Below, piece by piece: positions 18,117 to 25,285 of a stretch of DNA of 44,403 nt. The position numbers were made by a program, and so were the translations under genes. The notes beneath the pieces were generated by a model. It was not told the DNA's origin. It saw nothing but the letters and a program-made list of their open reading frames with translations, and made no database searches. Source of the DNA: an uncultured Ectothiorhodospiraceae bacterium (lineage in GTDB: Bacteria > Pseudomonadota > Gammaproteobacteria > S012-40); NCBI GenBank assembly GCA_945787125.1, contig CALZHW010000011.1:1-44403 (forward strand), written 5' to 3'. Numbering within the stretch: the stretch's first letter is position 1; each line of letters opens with the position of its first letter.

Positions 18117-18169
18117 AAAAAAAGGCGTCCTAACAATACACCAATGGTATATTGTTAAAGGACGCCTTT
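18117..18169 (-). terminator. Strong intrinsic terminator (attenuator) between the ANTAR gene and the electron-transfer genes
   Basis: On the minus strand AAAGGCGTCC begins a stem of about 22 bp with a two-base bulge, closing with GGACGCCTTT and a run of seven T. It lies upstream of its own operon genes: the fusion gene starts only nine bases later. A terminator placed inside a cluster after an ANTAR antiterminator gene is the expected arrangement for antitermination control. Confidence 0.88.
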
Positions 18170-18185
18170 ATCCTGTTAGAAGAGA

Positions 18186-18219
18186 TTACTCATCATTGAG
18201 CAACCTCAGTCATAGTGAG
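18186..18219 (-). promoter_or_regulatory. Candidate ANTAR-binding dual hairpin (P1 and P2)
   Basis: P2 (18186-18203, minus strand) is TTGCTC-AATGAT-GAGTAA: a six-base-pair stem with one G-U pair and a hexaloop with A at position 1 and G at position 4, the established ANTAR target signature. P1 (18205-18219) is CTCA-CTATGAC-TGAG, a shorter stem with a seven-base loop, so it fits less well. One base separates them. TGAG of P1 and CTCA of P2 can pair instead around GTTG, giving an alternative fold. Both lie just after the ANTAR stop and before the terminator. Confidence 0.65.
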
Positions 18220-18229
18220 TGTGAATTAG

Positions 18230-18805
18230 TTATGCAATATATTTAAACATCTCGATAACATCGCTACCTACCTCGGCCATGCATTTGTTTTGATCCATGG
18301 CAATTTTTCGTAAAGATTGATAGGCTTCTTGCTCTTTCATGCCACGTAGATCCATTAACACACCTTTTGCTCGATCGATAATTTTACGATCTTCAAGATT
18401 GCGTTTAATAAGTAACAACTCTTCCAGCCTGGATTGCTCTTCATTAAAACGGATTAACGCCATATCAATAATTGCTGGGATTCTTTCTTTTACCAAACCA
18501 TTTATTATTAAGGCGTGTATCCCTGATTTAATCGCTTGTGATATCTCATTTTTACTCGCTGACTCAGCAAACACAATAACCGGTAATGCAGATGTCGAAT
18601 GCATCTCTTCTATTAAAATAAGTTTCTGAGAAAGGCTGCCATTAAGATTAAAAATTATGGCTTCCGGATTATCCTTAATACTAAACGCAAGTGTTGGAAC
18701 AACATTAATTTCTTGCTGAACACTATAACCCGCTAAAATGATACCTTCGTTTAAAATGTCAGAACAACGTTGTTCTTCGTTAACCAGCAGTATTTTGTTA
18801 ACCAT
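18230..18805 (-). CDS. NasT-like response regulator with ANTAR RNA-binding domain
   Basis: A 191-aa antiterminator. Residues 1-120 form a receiver-like domain (KILLVNEEQ..., LPVIVFAESA, AIKSGIHALIING). The usual phosphorylated Asp is missing: IIFNLNG has Asn53 and Asn55 where an Asp is expected, as in pseudo-receivers of the NasT type. After a helical linker, residues about 135-191 carry the ANTAR pattern LEDRKIIDRAKGVLMDLRGM and EAYQSLRKIAM. ANTAR proteins bind dual-hairpin leaders and prevent termination; such a leader and terminator follow directly. NasT is normally held by a NasS nitrate sensor, which is not in this window. Transcription is probably from the sigma-54 promoter at 18850-18865. 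Confidence 0.9.
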   Translation of the reverse strand: MVNKILLVNEEQRCSDILNEGIILAGYSVQQEINVVPTLAFSIKDNPEAIIFNLNGSLSQKLILIEEMHSTSALPVIVFAESASKNEISQAIKSGIHALIINGLVKERIPAIIDMALIRFNEEQSRLEELLLIKRNLEDRKIIDRAKGVLMDLRGMKEQEAYQSLRKIAMDQNKCMAEVGSDVIEMFKYIA

Positions 18806-18849
18806 CTCTCAAGCTCACAGTGCTATTTTTACTCAATGATATATTGCAT

Positions 18850-18865
18850 AGCAGACAACGTGCCA
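18850..18865 (-). promoter_or_regulatory. Sigma-54 (RpoN) type promoter of the ANTAR operon
   Basis: The minus strand reads TGGCACGTTGTCTGCT, with GG and GC separated by exactly ten bases. The -24 half (TGGCACG) is consensus; the -12 half is CTGC instead of TTGC. Transcription would start near 18838, leaving about 33 bases before the ANTAR ATG. Regulation then needs an enhancer-binding activator. Confidence 0.72.
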
Positions 18866-18928
18866 CTTAATTAACTTATTTAATTACAATCACTTAAGTA
18901 AAATAAGAAGATTTATGCTAGAGATTAG

Positions 18929-18975
18929 CGCACCAAAACGGATTTGATATTTTTTGTTTTGTCCGTTTTAGTGCG
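18929..18975. promoter_or_regulatory. Inverted repeat upstream of the sigma-54 promoter, possible activator site
   Basis: CGCACCAAAACGGA (18929-18942) is mirrored by TCCGTTTTAGTGCG (18962-18975), 14-bp arms with one mismatch. It lies about 65-110 bases upstream of the sigma-54 promoter, where an enhancer-binding protein usually binds. The GCAC half-sites resemble NtrC sites (GCAC...GTGC) only in part. It could alternatively be a hairpin of unrelated origin. Confidence 0.45.
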
Positions 18976-19011
18976 GTGTGGTGTGATAGCGCAGGTGTTG
19001 GTGTTAACTAC

Positions 19012-19203
19012 CTCACGATCAGAGTTTAAAGTTGCAAAACAGTGTCACCTTCCAGCACCCGTAGCGGCAAAACCTTACCGAGAGACGCCGTGAATACGTC
19101 CTTGTAGGCTTGACGGCAGCATCCCTGCTGCCGACACTCTCGATAAGGCCTTGCCACTACGTGCGCAGATTACGGGGAAATATTTGAACTCCGATTGTGA
19201 GTT
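19012..19203. repeat. Dispersed repeat A, copy 2 (inverted relative to copy 1)
   Basis: The minus-strand sequence starts AACTCACAATCGGAGTT and follows copy 1 at 12518-12708 over its whole length, including GTAGTGGCAAGGCCTTATCG and GGACGTATTCACGGCGTC. It abuts the asnS stop, four bases away. The two copies lie about 6.3 kb apart in inverted orientation and bracket the ANTAR-cytochrome operon. Confidence 0.8.
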
Positions 19204-19207
19204 ATTA

Positions 19208-20599
19208 CTAGTAATGCGCCGCTTTGGGCGTTCGAGGAAACGGGATAACATCGCGCACATTTTCCATACCGGTGATGTAAGCAATAAAACGTTCGAAACC
19301 CAGACCAAAACCTGCGTGTGGCACTGTGCCGTAGCGACGTAAATCACGATACCACCACAAGGCTTCCTGAATATTTAGGTTTTGCATTTTCTCATCCAGT
19401 ATATCCAATCGTTCTTCTCGTTGACTACCACCGATGAGCTCACCAATACCGGGTACGAGAATATCCATTGCCGCGCACGTTTTGTTGTCATCGTTTCGAC
19501 GCATATAAAACGCTTTAATCTCTTCCGGGTAGTTCATCAAAATAACCGGGCCTTTGAAATGTTGCTCACACAAAAATCGTTCATGCTCAGACTGTAAGTC
19601 CAGCCCCCAGTGCACTGGATATTCGAATTTTTTTCCTGATTTCAGTAATATTTCTATCGCATCCGTATATTCCAGACGCACAAAAGGTGTCCTCACTAAA
19701 TGTTCCAGGCGCTCAATCAGACCTTTTTCTACAAACTGATTGAAAAAACCAAATTCCTGCGCACAAGTTTGCAATAACTCTTTAATGACCGAACGTAAAA
19801 AATCTTCAGCCAACGTTGCATCTTCATTGAGATCTGCAAAAGCGATTTCCGGTTCAACCATCCAAAACTCGCTCAGGTGGCGACTGGTATTCGAATTCTC
19901 TGCACGAAAAGTTGGACCAAAGGTATACACCCGCGACATGGCCAAACAATAGGCTTCAACATTCAATTGGCCTGAAACAGTGAGATAGGTAGGTTCAGCA
20001 AAAAAGTCCTGTTCATAATCAACTTTATTCTCGTTGATCGGTAGATTCATCATGTCCAATGTGCTTACCTGAAATAATTCACTGCCGCCTTCACAGTCGC
20101 TAGCGGTAATAATAGGCGTATTGACCCAGAAAAAATTGTGCCGAGTAAAATAGTTGTGCATGGCAACAGCCGCGTGATGACGAACACGCGTAATCGCGCC
20201 AAATACATTGGTTCTGGGTCGAAGATGTGCAACCGTGCGTAAATATTCAAAGCTATGCCGCTTCTTCGCCACGGGATAGTGATTTGGATCTTCAACCATA
20301 CCTAATATTTCAATCGAGTCTGCTTGCACTTCAATGTTTTGCCCTTTGCCGTCACTTTTTACCAGTCGGCCAGTGACGGTGAGACTGCAACCTGTAGAAA
20401 GTTGCAGTATGTCTGACTCATAATTGACTAATTTGCCATCAGCTATAATCTGAATCCCATCAAAACAAGAACCGTCATGCAGATCGATAAATGAAAAACC
20501 GGCTTTTGAATCCCGCCGGGTGCGAACCCACCCCTGCGTGGTAATTGTTTGATCGAGCAGTGTCGAATTCTGTAGTAATTCTTTAATTTGTGTCTTCAT
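19208..20599 (-). CDS. asnS: Asparaginyl-tRNA synthetase
   Basis: Class IIb synthetase charging tRNA-Asn in the cytoplasm. At 463 aa it has the normal bacterial length. The N-terminal OB anticodon-binding fold covers about 1-105 ([20 protein letters not shown]). Class II motif 2 is [20 protein letters not shown], and motif 3 is [16 protein letters not shown] near the C-terminus, which ends [10 protein letters not shown]. It is monocistronic; repeat A follows the stop. Confidence 0.96.
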   Translation of the reverse strand: MKTQIKELLQNSTLLDQTITTQGWVRTRRDSKAGFSFIDLHDGSCFDGIQIIADGKLVNYESDILQLSTGCSLTVTGRLVKSDGKGQNIEVQADSIEILGMVEDPNHYPVAKKRHSFEYLRTVAHLRPRTNVFGAITRVRHHAAVAMHNYFTRHNFFWVNTPIITASDCEGGSELFQVSTLDMMNLPINENKVDYEQDFFAEPTYLTVSGQLNVEAYCLAMSRVYTFGPTFRAENSNTSRHLSEFWMVEPEIAFADLNEDATLAEDFLRSVIKELLQTCAQEFGFFNQFVEKGLIERLEHLVRTPFVRLEYTDAIEILLKSGKKFEYPVHWGLDLQSEHERFLCEQHFKGPVILMNYPEEIKAFYMRRNDDNKTCAAMDILVPGIGELIGGSQREERLDILDEKMQNLNIQEALWWYRDLRRYGTVPHAGFGLGFERFIAYITGMENVRDVIPFPRTPKAAHY

Positions 20600-20737
20600 A
20601 CCAGTCTCACAGTAAAGCCAATGTTTAAATGCACTGCCACGAGGCGTTATTTAGCCGTATCTCAGTGTGGCGAACAACGACAGTGCGCAATTCCTTCTGA
20701 TTATATCCTAAGTAAATGATTTTTCATTTCAATTATT

Positions 20738-20753
20738 TGGCATTTAAATTGCC
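20738..20753 (+). promoter_or_regulatory. Sigma-54 type promoter of the GAF gene
   Basis: TGGCATTTAAATTGCC has GG and GC spaced by ten bases and matches TGGCA and TTGC of the consensus. The predicted start near 20764 leaves about 30 bases to ATG 20794, with GGAGGGG in between. Confidence 0.68.
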
Positions 20754-20793
20754 GCCTTCAAAATACGATACTCAACCTTGGAGGGGTTTAAAA

Positions 20794-21363
20794 ATGACAC
20801 CACTGGACTTGAATAATTCGCATTCTGATGTTTTACCACATGATGTCTATCGACATGTTTTCCAAATGATCTTTGAAGAGGTTGAAGAAGCACATAAGCA
20901 TAAAACAGTACAGCAAATAATCAATCGAATCCTGATGATGTTAGAAGAAAATTTGTTTTTGAACATGGGGCGGGTGTTATTGCCTGATAACACCGATAAT
21001 TTTTTACGCATTCGATATTCTCACGGCCTTTCGACTGAGAAACGCTTTATCACTTATACTGTGAACGAAGGAATCACCGGCTTTATCTATCATACAGGGC
21101 AAGCAATGTATATTGATGATCTTGATACAAATAGCATGTATATTGGCCGATTAGTTAATCCTATGGACCTACCCTATTCCAAACCTGCGTTCTCTGGGGT
21201 GCCAATATTTAATCCATTGAACGACGTTATTGGGGTATTGTGTGTTAATCACGGTTACAGAAATCGAATGGAAGTCAAAACGACATTAGGAATATTGGAG
21301 CAAACAGCGCAGATCATTGGGGAATTATTGGCAACGCAACATGAGTTAAGCAGAAGTGCTTAA
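20794..21363 (+). CDS. Stand-alone GAF-domain sensor protein
   Basis: A 189-aa cytoplasmic protein made of one GAF domain (about residues 30-185). It includes NMGRVLLPDN, YTVNEGITGFIYHTGQAMYI (the helix-strand typical of GAF domains in NifA, FhlA and NorR-like regulators) and DVIGVLCVNH. No output domain is attached: no AAA+, HTH or kinase. The ATG is chosen because GGAGGGG lies seven bases upstream; an in-frame ATG at 20716 lies before the sigma-54 promoter and would not be transcribed from it. The ligand is unknown. Control by RpoN suggests a role in nitrogen, redox or related signalling, perhaps by binding a partner regulator. Confidence 0.82.
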   Translation: MTPLDLNNSHSDVLPHDVYRHVFQMIFEEVEEAHKHKTVQQIINRILMMLEENLFLNMGRVLLPDNTDNFLRIRYSHGLSTEKRFITYTVNEGITGFIYHTGQAMYIDDLDTNSMYIGRLVNPMDLPYSKPAFSGVPIFNPLNDVIGVLCVNHGYRNRMEVKTTLGILEQTAQIIGELLATQHELSRSA

Positions 21364-21709
21364 AAATATAGGGAATCCATTCCCTAGTCATACATCCTGT
21401 ATGATAAATACTCAAGCAAGTGCATAAAACTATACACTCTGAAAACCATTACTGATAAACCTGAGCATCCGTTTAATGTAACCAAACTGCACTCAACTTA
21501 ACGTTATCTTTCATTCCATGAAAAAGAATGGTTTTTCAATCCATTGTCTGTAATGATTTACAAAAGATATTTCGACATTCGGTAAAAGATCTTTAGGCAT
21601 ATTTTAAAATAGTTGTAGTAATAGAGAATTATTAGTTCTATTACTGCAATCCACGGTATTAATACAGCGAATTGGGGCTAAATGCACTCAAGAGGCTCGG
21701 GGAACAAGC
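21364..21709. other. Intergenic region between the GAF and phzF-like genes
   Basis: A small hairpin TAGGGA-ATCCAT-TCCCTA follows the GAF stop at 21369-21386. CATTC...GAATG with a short T-run near 21516-21540 may be a weak terminator. I see no gene and no clear promoter. Confidence 0.4.
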
Positions 21710-22612
21710 ATGAAGATCAAGTTTTACACAGTTGACGCCTTTACAGATACGGCTTTTCAAGGAACGCCGGTACTAGTATTCCCTGCTGCTGACAATATAA
21801 GCGATGAATTAATGCTGAAATTATCACTGGAATTCGGTTTTCCTGATACAGTTTTTGTCACTAAAGCATCAAACAAAAATTATGCTGCAAAATTTCGCTT
21901 GTTCACCCGGTCAGGCGAAACAACTTTTGAAGGGCACGCCACCATCGGCGCCGCCTACGCGTTGTTTAAAAATAACGCCTTAACTCATATAAAAGATCCA
22001 CAGAAATTCACCATAGAAGAAAAGCTAGGACCCATCGATATCATCATCACTGAAGTGAAAGATGATCAATGGAAAACAGAATTTGTTGTGCAAACCCAAC
22101 CAGCATTCGATACCTATGTTCCATCAAATTCTGAGCTTGCAAAGATTTTATCGCTGGATTCATCCAGTCTCAATCTGGACAGCTTTGAACCTATGGTTAC
22201 CCGCTGTGACCGCAGCTACCTTATCGTACCCATCGCCAACTCAACTGATTTACAAAAAGCACAATTTTCCAATTCAGCCTGGGTAAGCTCCACATCCACC
22301 AGCACCCTGCCAAGAGACTTATTGCTTTTTGCCCCAGCATCCGATGCCGGTGAAACACACTTTCAAGCACGTCTCCTTGGCGAATCAATCAGTTCAAATG
22401 AAGATCCACCGATTGGTTCAAGCATGCCTGCATTTGCCAGTTACCTCGGCCAATCAGGACAAAACAATAAAGCATTCACAATAGAACGAGGCGTAGGCTA
22501 CAGTCGCTTAAGCACACTAAATGTACACGTTGACAGCTTTGAAGACACTAGGGCAACCATTCGAGTCGGTGGTTCTGTTGTTTGTGTTAGCGAAGGTGAA
22601 GTGGAAATTTAG
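21710..22612 (+). CDS. PhzF-family isomerase/epimerase-like protein
   Basis: Member of the PhzF/diaminopimelate-epimerase fold, 300 aa, cytoplasmic. Family features are YTVDAFTDTAFQGTPVLVF at the N-terminus, GHATIGAAYALF, EDPPIGSSM (usually EDPATGS) and RGVGYSRLSTL. The catalytic Glu of PhzF (in NLSETTFV) is Asp46 here (GFPDTVFV), a conservative change also compatible with another proton-transfer substrate. Phenazine genes are absent, so the substrate is unknown. A bidirectional terminator follows. Confidence 0.87.
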   Translation: MKIKFYTVDAFTDTAFQGTPVLVFPAADNISDELMLKLSLEFGFPDTVFVTKASNKNYAAKFRLFTRSGETTFEGHATIGAAYALFKNNALTHIKDPQKFTIEEKLGPIDIIITEVKDDQWKTEFVVQTQPAFDTYVPSNSELAKILSLDSSSLNLDSFEPMVTRCDRSYLIVPIANSTDLQKAQFSNSAWVSSTSTSTLPRDLLLFAPASDAGETHFQARLLGESISSNEDPPIGSSMPAFASYLGQSGQNNKAFTIERGVGYSRLSTLNVHVDSFEDTRATIRVGGSVVCVSEGEVEI

Positions 22613-22620
22613 CCACCATA

Positions 22621-22664
22621 GGGTGCGTTTAACGCACCATTAATCTGTGGACTGTCTGGGAGTA
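22621..22664. repeat. Dispersed repeat B, truncated copy
   Basis: GGGTGCGTTTAACGCACC followed by ATTAATCTGTGG matches the left end of the longer copies at 34347 and 40797 (GGGTGCGTTTTACGCACC then ATAAATCTCTG). Only the left part is preserved. Confidence 0.6.
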
Positions 22665-22695
22665 TTTTGAGTGCTGAAGTGATAGTTGCTACAAA

Positions 22696-22722
22696 AAAAT
22701 ACCGCTATAAAAGCGGTATTTT
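22696..22722. terminator. Bidirectional intrinsic terminator
   Basis: AAAATACCGCT-ATAAA-AGCGGTATTTT: an 11-bp perfect stem flanked by A and T runs. It serves the phzF-like gene on the plus strand and the PEP-CTERM gene on the minus strand. Confidence 0.85.
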
Positions 22723-22744
22723 AATTTTGCCTAAGGATAGGTTT

Positions 22745-23497
22745 TCAACCAATTTTTCTTTTTCTCACTGCTCTCATTGTTAAAAGGCCAAGACCCATCA
22801 AGGCTAAAGTTGCTGGTGTTGGTACACCATGCACATCAGAAATACCAATTACCATATCGTTAAAGTCTCTCAAAGATTGGCCAGTACCCCCATCAAGTCC
22901 TTTTCCATCCTCCCAGGCGAGTAATAAGTTACTGCCTAACAATCCTTGAATAACATTATCACTGACATCAAACATCAATAAACTATCTTCTTCATTTGTA
23001 TTTAATACATTATGTGAATATAAAACATCGCCATTTCCAGTATCTAGATAAAACCCAAAGACAGGATCTAAAGCAACAGTTACATTTGAAGTACTATTTG
23101 TTGCGGTACCAAGTACCCGATCAAATGAGATTGTAGTACTTGTCGATGTTATTTGCCCAAAAAGGTTAGTTGAAGTCGCACTAGCAGACCCATTAAATAT
23201 CTCCAAGGATGTTCCGGTTGTCACGGTTTCATCGGGATTGATGGTGAAATTATAAATGCCGAAGCTATTAATTCCTGCATTTGTCGTTTCTTCCTGGAAC
23301 AAATAGAAAAATGTTATATCGTCTGTTTGATTATCGATATCATCTACTCCGGCACCATGCCAGCCTTTTTTATCCCTGTAGTCAGAATAACCTGGCACAC
23401 CTGTCAATTCAGTTAAGTTTTTGATAGTTGTGGCATTTACCGAGCTCGCGGTGAATAGGATGCTCAAACCTGCGATAACTGCTGGGATTATTCTCAT
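22745..23497 (-). CDS. PEP-CTERM-type secreted protein of unknown function
   Basis: A 250-aa exported protein. The signal peptide covers about 1-22 (AGLSILFTASSVNA). The body is rich in Ser, Thr, Asn and Asp, with short beta strands. The C-terminus GVPTPATLALMGLGLLTM followed by RAVRKRK is a PEP-CTERM-like sorting signal (P-rich start, hydrophobic helix, basic end), normally cut by exosortase in exopolysaccharide-producing Gram-negatives. No exosortase or EPS gene is in the window. GAAGGAAG precedes the ATG. Confidence 0.8.
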   Translation of the reverse strand: MRIIPAVIAGLSILFTASSVNATTIKNLTELTGVPGYSDYRDKKGWHGAGVDDIDNQTDDITFFYLFQEETTNAGINSFGIYNFTINPDETVTTGTSLEIFNGSASATSTNLFGQITSTSTTISFDRVLGTATNSTSNVTVALDPVFGFYLDTGNGDVLYSHNVLNTNEEDSLLMFDVSDNVIQGLLGSNLLLAWEDGKGLDGGTGQSLRDFNDMVIGISDVHGVPTPATLALMGLGLLTMRAVRKRKIG

Positions 23498-23662
23498 GAA
23501 TTGTCTTCCTTCATTAATGAATATTGGCTAAATCATGTGAAGGATTGTATATAGCATTCCTTATCAATAGATTAATTAATATACAGATTGCTGGAATCAC
23601 TGAGTATTCGGTATTTAATGGCTGCTAGTGTTACAGCTTACACTCCGAATTTAGAGAGGGTT

Positions 23663-24463
23663 TTAGTGCGAGGCACGGTGAACAAAGTCATTTATAGCAC
23701 TGAAATAATGGCTACCACCGTGGATAGTATTATGGCCAGTATCAGCAATAATCTCTATTCGTTTTTCAGGACTCTTCCAGTGGTTGAATAATATTTGCGA
23801 AAATATAACTGGAATTATTTGATCATGCTCCGCCGCTAAAATTAATAACGGTGTTTGACTTTGTTTGCCTATGGCCACTGAATCGAGTGGATGTTTTAAT
23901 ATCAACGAGACAGGAATGAACGGGAAATAGCGTTTTCCAATATTTGCCAAGCTGTCGAAAGGTGAAATCAATATCAAACCGGTATAATGTTTATTTTTTG
24001 ATATTTGCACAGCAATAGCAGCGCCAAGACTGCGCCCCATTAAAAAAATATGCGAAGGGTCAAGTGAAAACTCTTTTGTAATGGCTGATACAGTGGCATG
24101 GGCATCTTTAACTAAGTGCGATATGCTTGGATTACCATCATTGCCTGCAAATCCTCGATAATTAATTGCTATAAATTGTGCATCGATTTTCGTTACAAAA
24201 TCCCTTAGATTATTGAATACATCTTCCGCATTTCCGCCGAAATAAATAATCAGCGGTTTATCGCGATTAATATTTTCGCTGCGAATTCCATTTAAGGTAA
24301 GACCATTAATAGTTAATGATATTGTATTTTTCAAAGGGATGTTTTCTGCCGCTAAACTTGTTGCAGGAGGAAATAATATTTGCTTTTCTTGGGAAAAATA
24401 CAAATACAGACAAAGCGCCAAATAGGCGATTAAAAAAACTCCAATAAATTTAATAAGTAGCAT
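23663..24463 (-). CDS. Membrane-anchored alpha/beta hydrolase (ABHD13/BEM46-like)
   Basis: A 266-aa protein with an N-terminal membrane helix (about 4-24) and an alpha/beta-hydrolase domain. The nucleophile Ser lies in MGRSLGAAIAV (GxSxG), the acid in AAEHDQIIP and the His in ADTGHNTIHG. FFGG-like IYFGGNAEDVFNNL forms the oxyanion region, and INYRGFAGNDG is typical of this subgroup. The substrate is unknown; such enzymes act on esters or thioesters near the membrane. It is transcribed alone. Confidence 0.86.
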   Translation of the reverse strand: MLLIKFIGVFLIAYLALCLYLYFSQEKQILFPPATSLAAENIPLKNTISLTINGLTLNGIRSENINRDKPLIIYFGGNAEDVFNNLRDFVTKIDAQFIAINYRGFAGNDGNPSISHLVKDAHATVSAITKEFSLDPSHIFLMGRSLGAAIAVQISKNKHYTGLILISPFDSLANIGKRYFPFIPVSLILKHPLDSVAIGKQSQTPLLILAAEHDQIIPVIFSQILFNHWKSPEKRIEIIADTGHNTIHGGSHYFSAINDFVHRASH

Positions 24464-24801
24464 ATTGAAATACTACAGTAAATAGAAACCGTCACCAACA
24501 TTCTTTTTTTAATACATAAAGCGAGCGTTTTAAATCTCAAGTTTCGGAGTTGAAATATTAATGGTTAGCGATGGGGTGTATTATTAGCTCATAGATAGGT
24601 GTCACAAGTGCGCTTGAAAAAACGGAGGGTTAAAAATATACATGGAATAAGCTTTGTTTATTGGCAGAAAAAATATATTATTGGGACATTGGCTCATGAA
24701 CTTTGTGGGAAACTTTTCATCATATAAATTTATGGATAAGGAACGTCTCAACAACGTTTAACCATCCATAACTTTTTCAACACTTATGCGAAATAGGAAC
24801 C
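24464..24801. other. Intergenic region without recognised gene
   Basis: It separates the divergent hydrolase and membrane-protein genes. A 21-codon frame (24696-24761) exists but lacks supporting features. I see no repeat or structured RNA of note. Confidence 0.4.
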
Positions 24802-25266
24802 ATGAAACTTCAATCAGAAAGTTATCAAAGAGAGAGATATCAAACGTTTTCCACCCGTCATCAATCAGGTGGCACAAAACTTAACATAGTAATCGGTCTG
24901 TTTATCGCTGCCGCATTATTTATTGTCTCATTAGCGATTTTTCCACCGACTTACAGTACTGATTTGACACTCATCGGCCAGGGAAAGCCCGCGATCGCTA
25001 TCGTTTATGACGTGGAAGATGGCTACAGCGTAGAACTAAAGAAGAACTTTAGTGCCGTCCGTGATGATAATGACTATGAAGATTTACTTGAGTTTCTAAT
25101 TATTGACGTAAGAAGTCCAAATGGAAGAGATTTTTTGCGCAAAAACCCAGCCACCCAGGGCAGTGCTTTATTTTATTCAGGCGCAGGTGAAAAAGTATTG
25201 GTAATAGAGGGACCTCGAGAAGCATCTGTTCTCAGAGATTCAATACAACAAGCGTTTGGGTTTTAG
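24802..25266 (+). CDS. Single-pass membrane protein of unknown function
   Basis: Not recognised by name. The 154-aa product has a polar N-terminus (1-26), one membrane helix (about 28-48, VIGLFIAAALFIVSLAIF) and an extracytoplasmic domain. The domain alternates strands and helices (AIAIVYDV, EFLIIDVRS, SALFYSGAGEKVLVIEGP) with a final helix, which suggests a thioredoxin-like fold without a CxxC motif; that is an inference from pattern only. AGGA precedes the ATG. It is convergent with cobQ, 19 bases apart. Confidence 0.7.
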   Translation: MKLQSESYQRERYQTFSTRHQSGGTKLNIVIGLFIAAALFIVSLAIFPPTYSTDLTLIGQGKPAIAIVYDVEDGYSVELKKNFSAVRDDNDYEDLLEFLIIDVRSPNGRDFLRKNPATQGSALFYSGAGEKVLVIEGPREASVLRDSIQQAFGF

Positions 25267-25285
25267 TGAGCATCTTCAACCCTGT

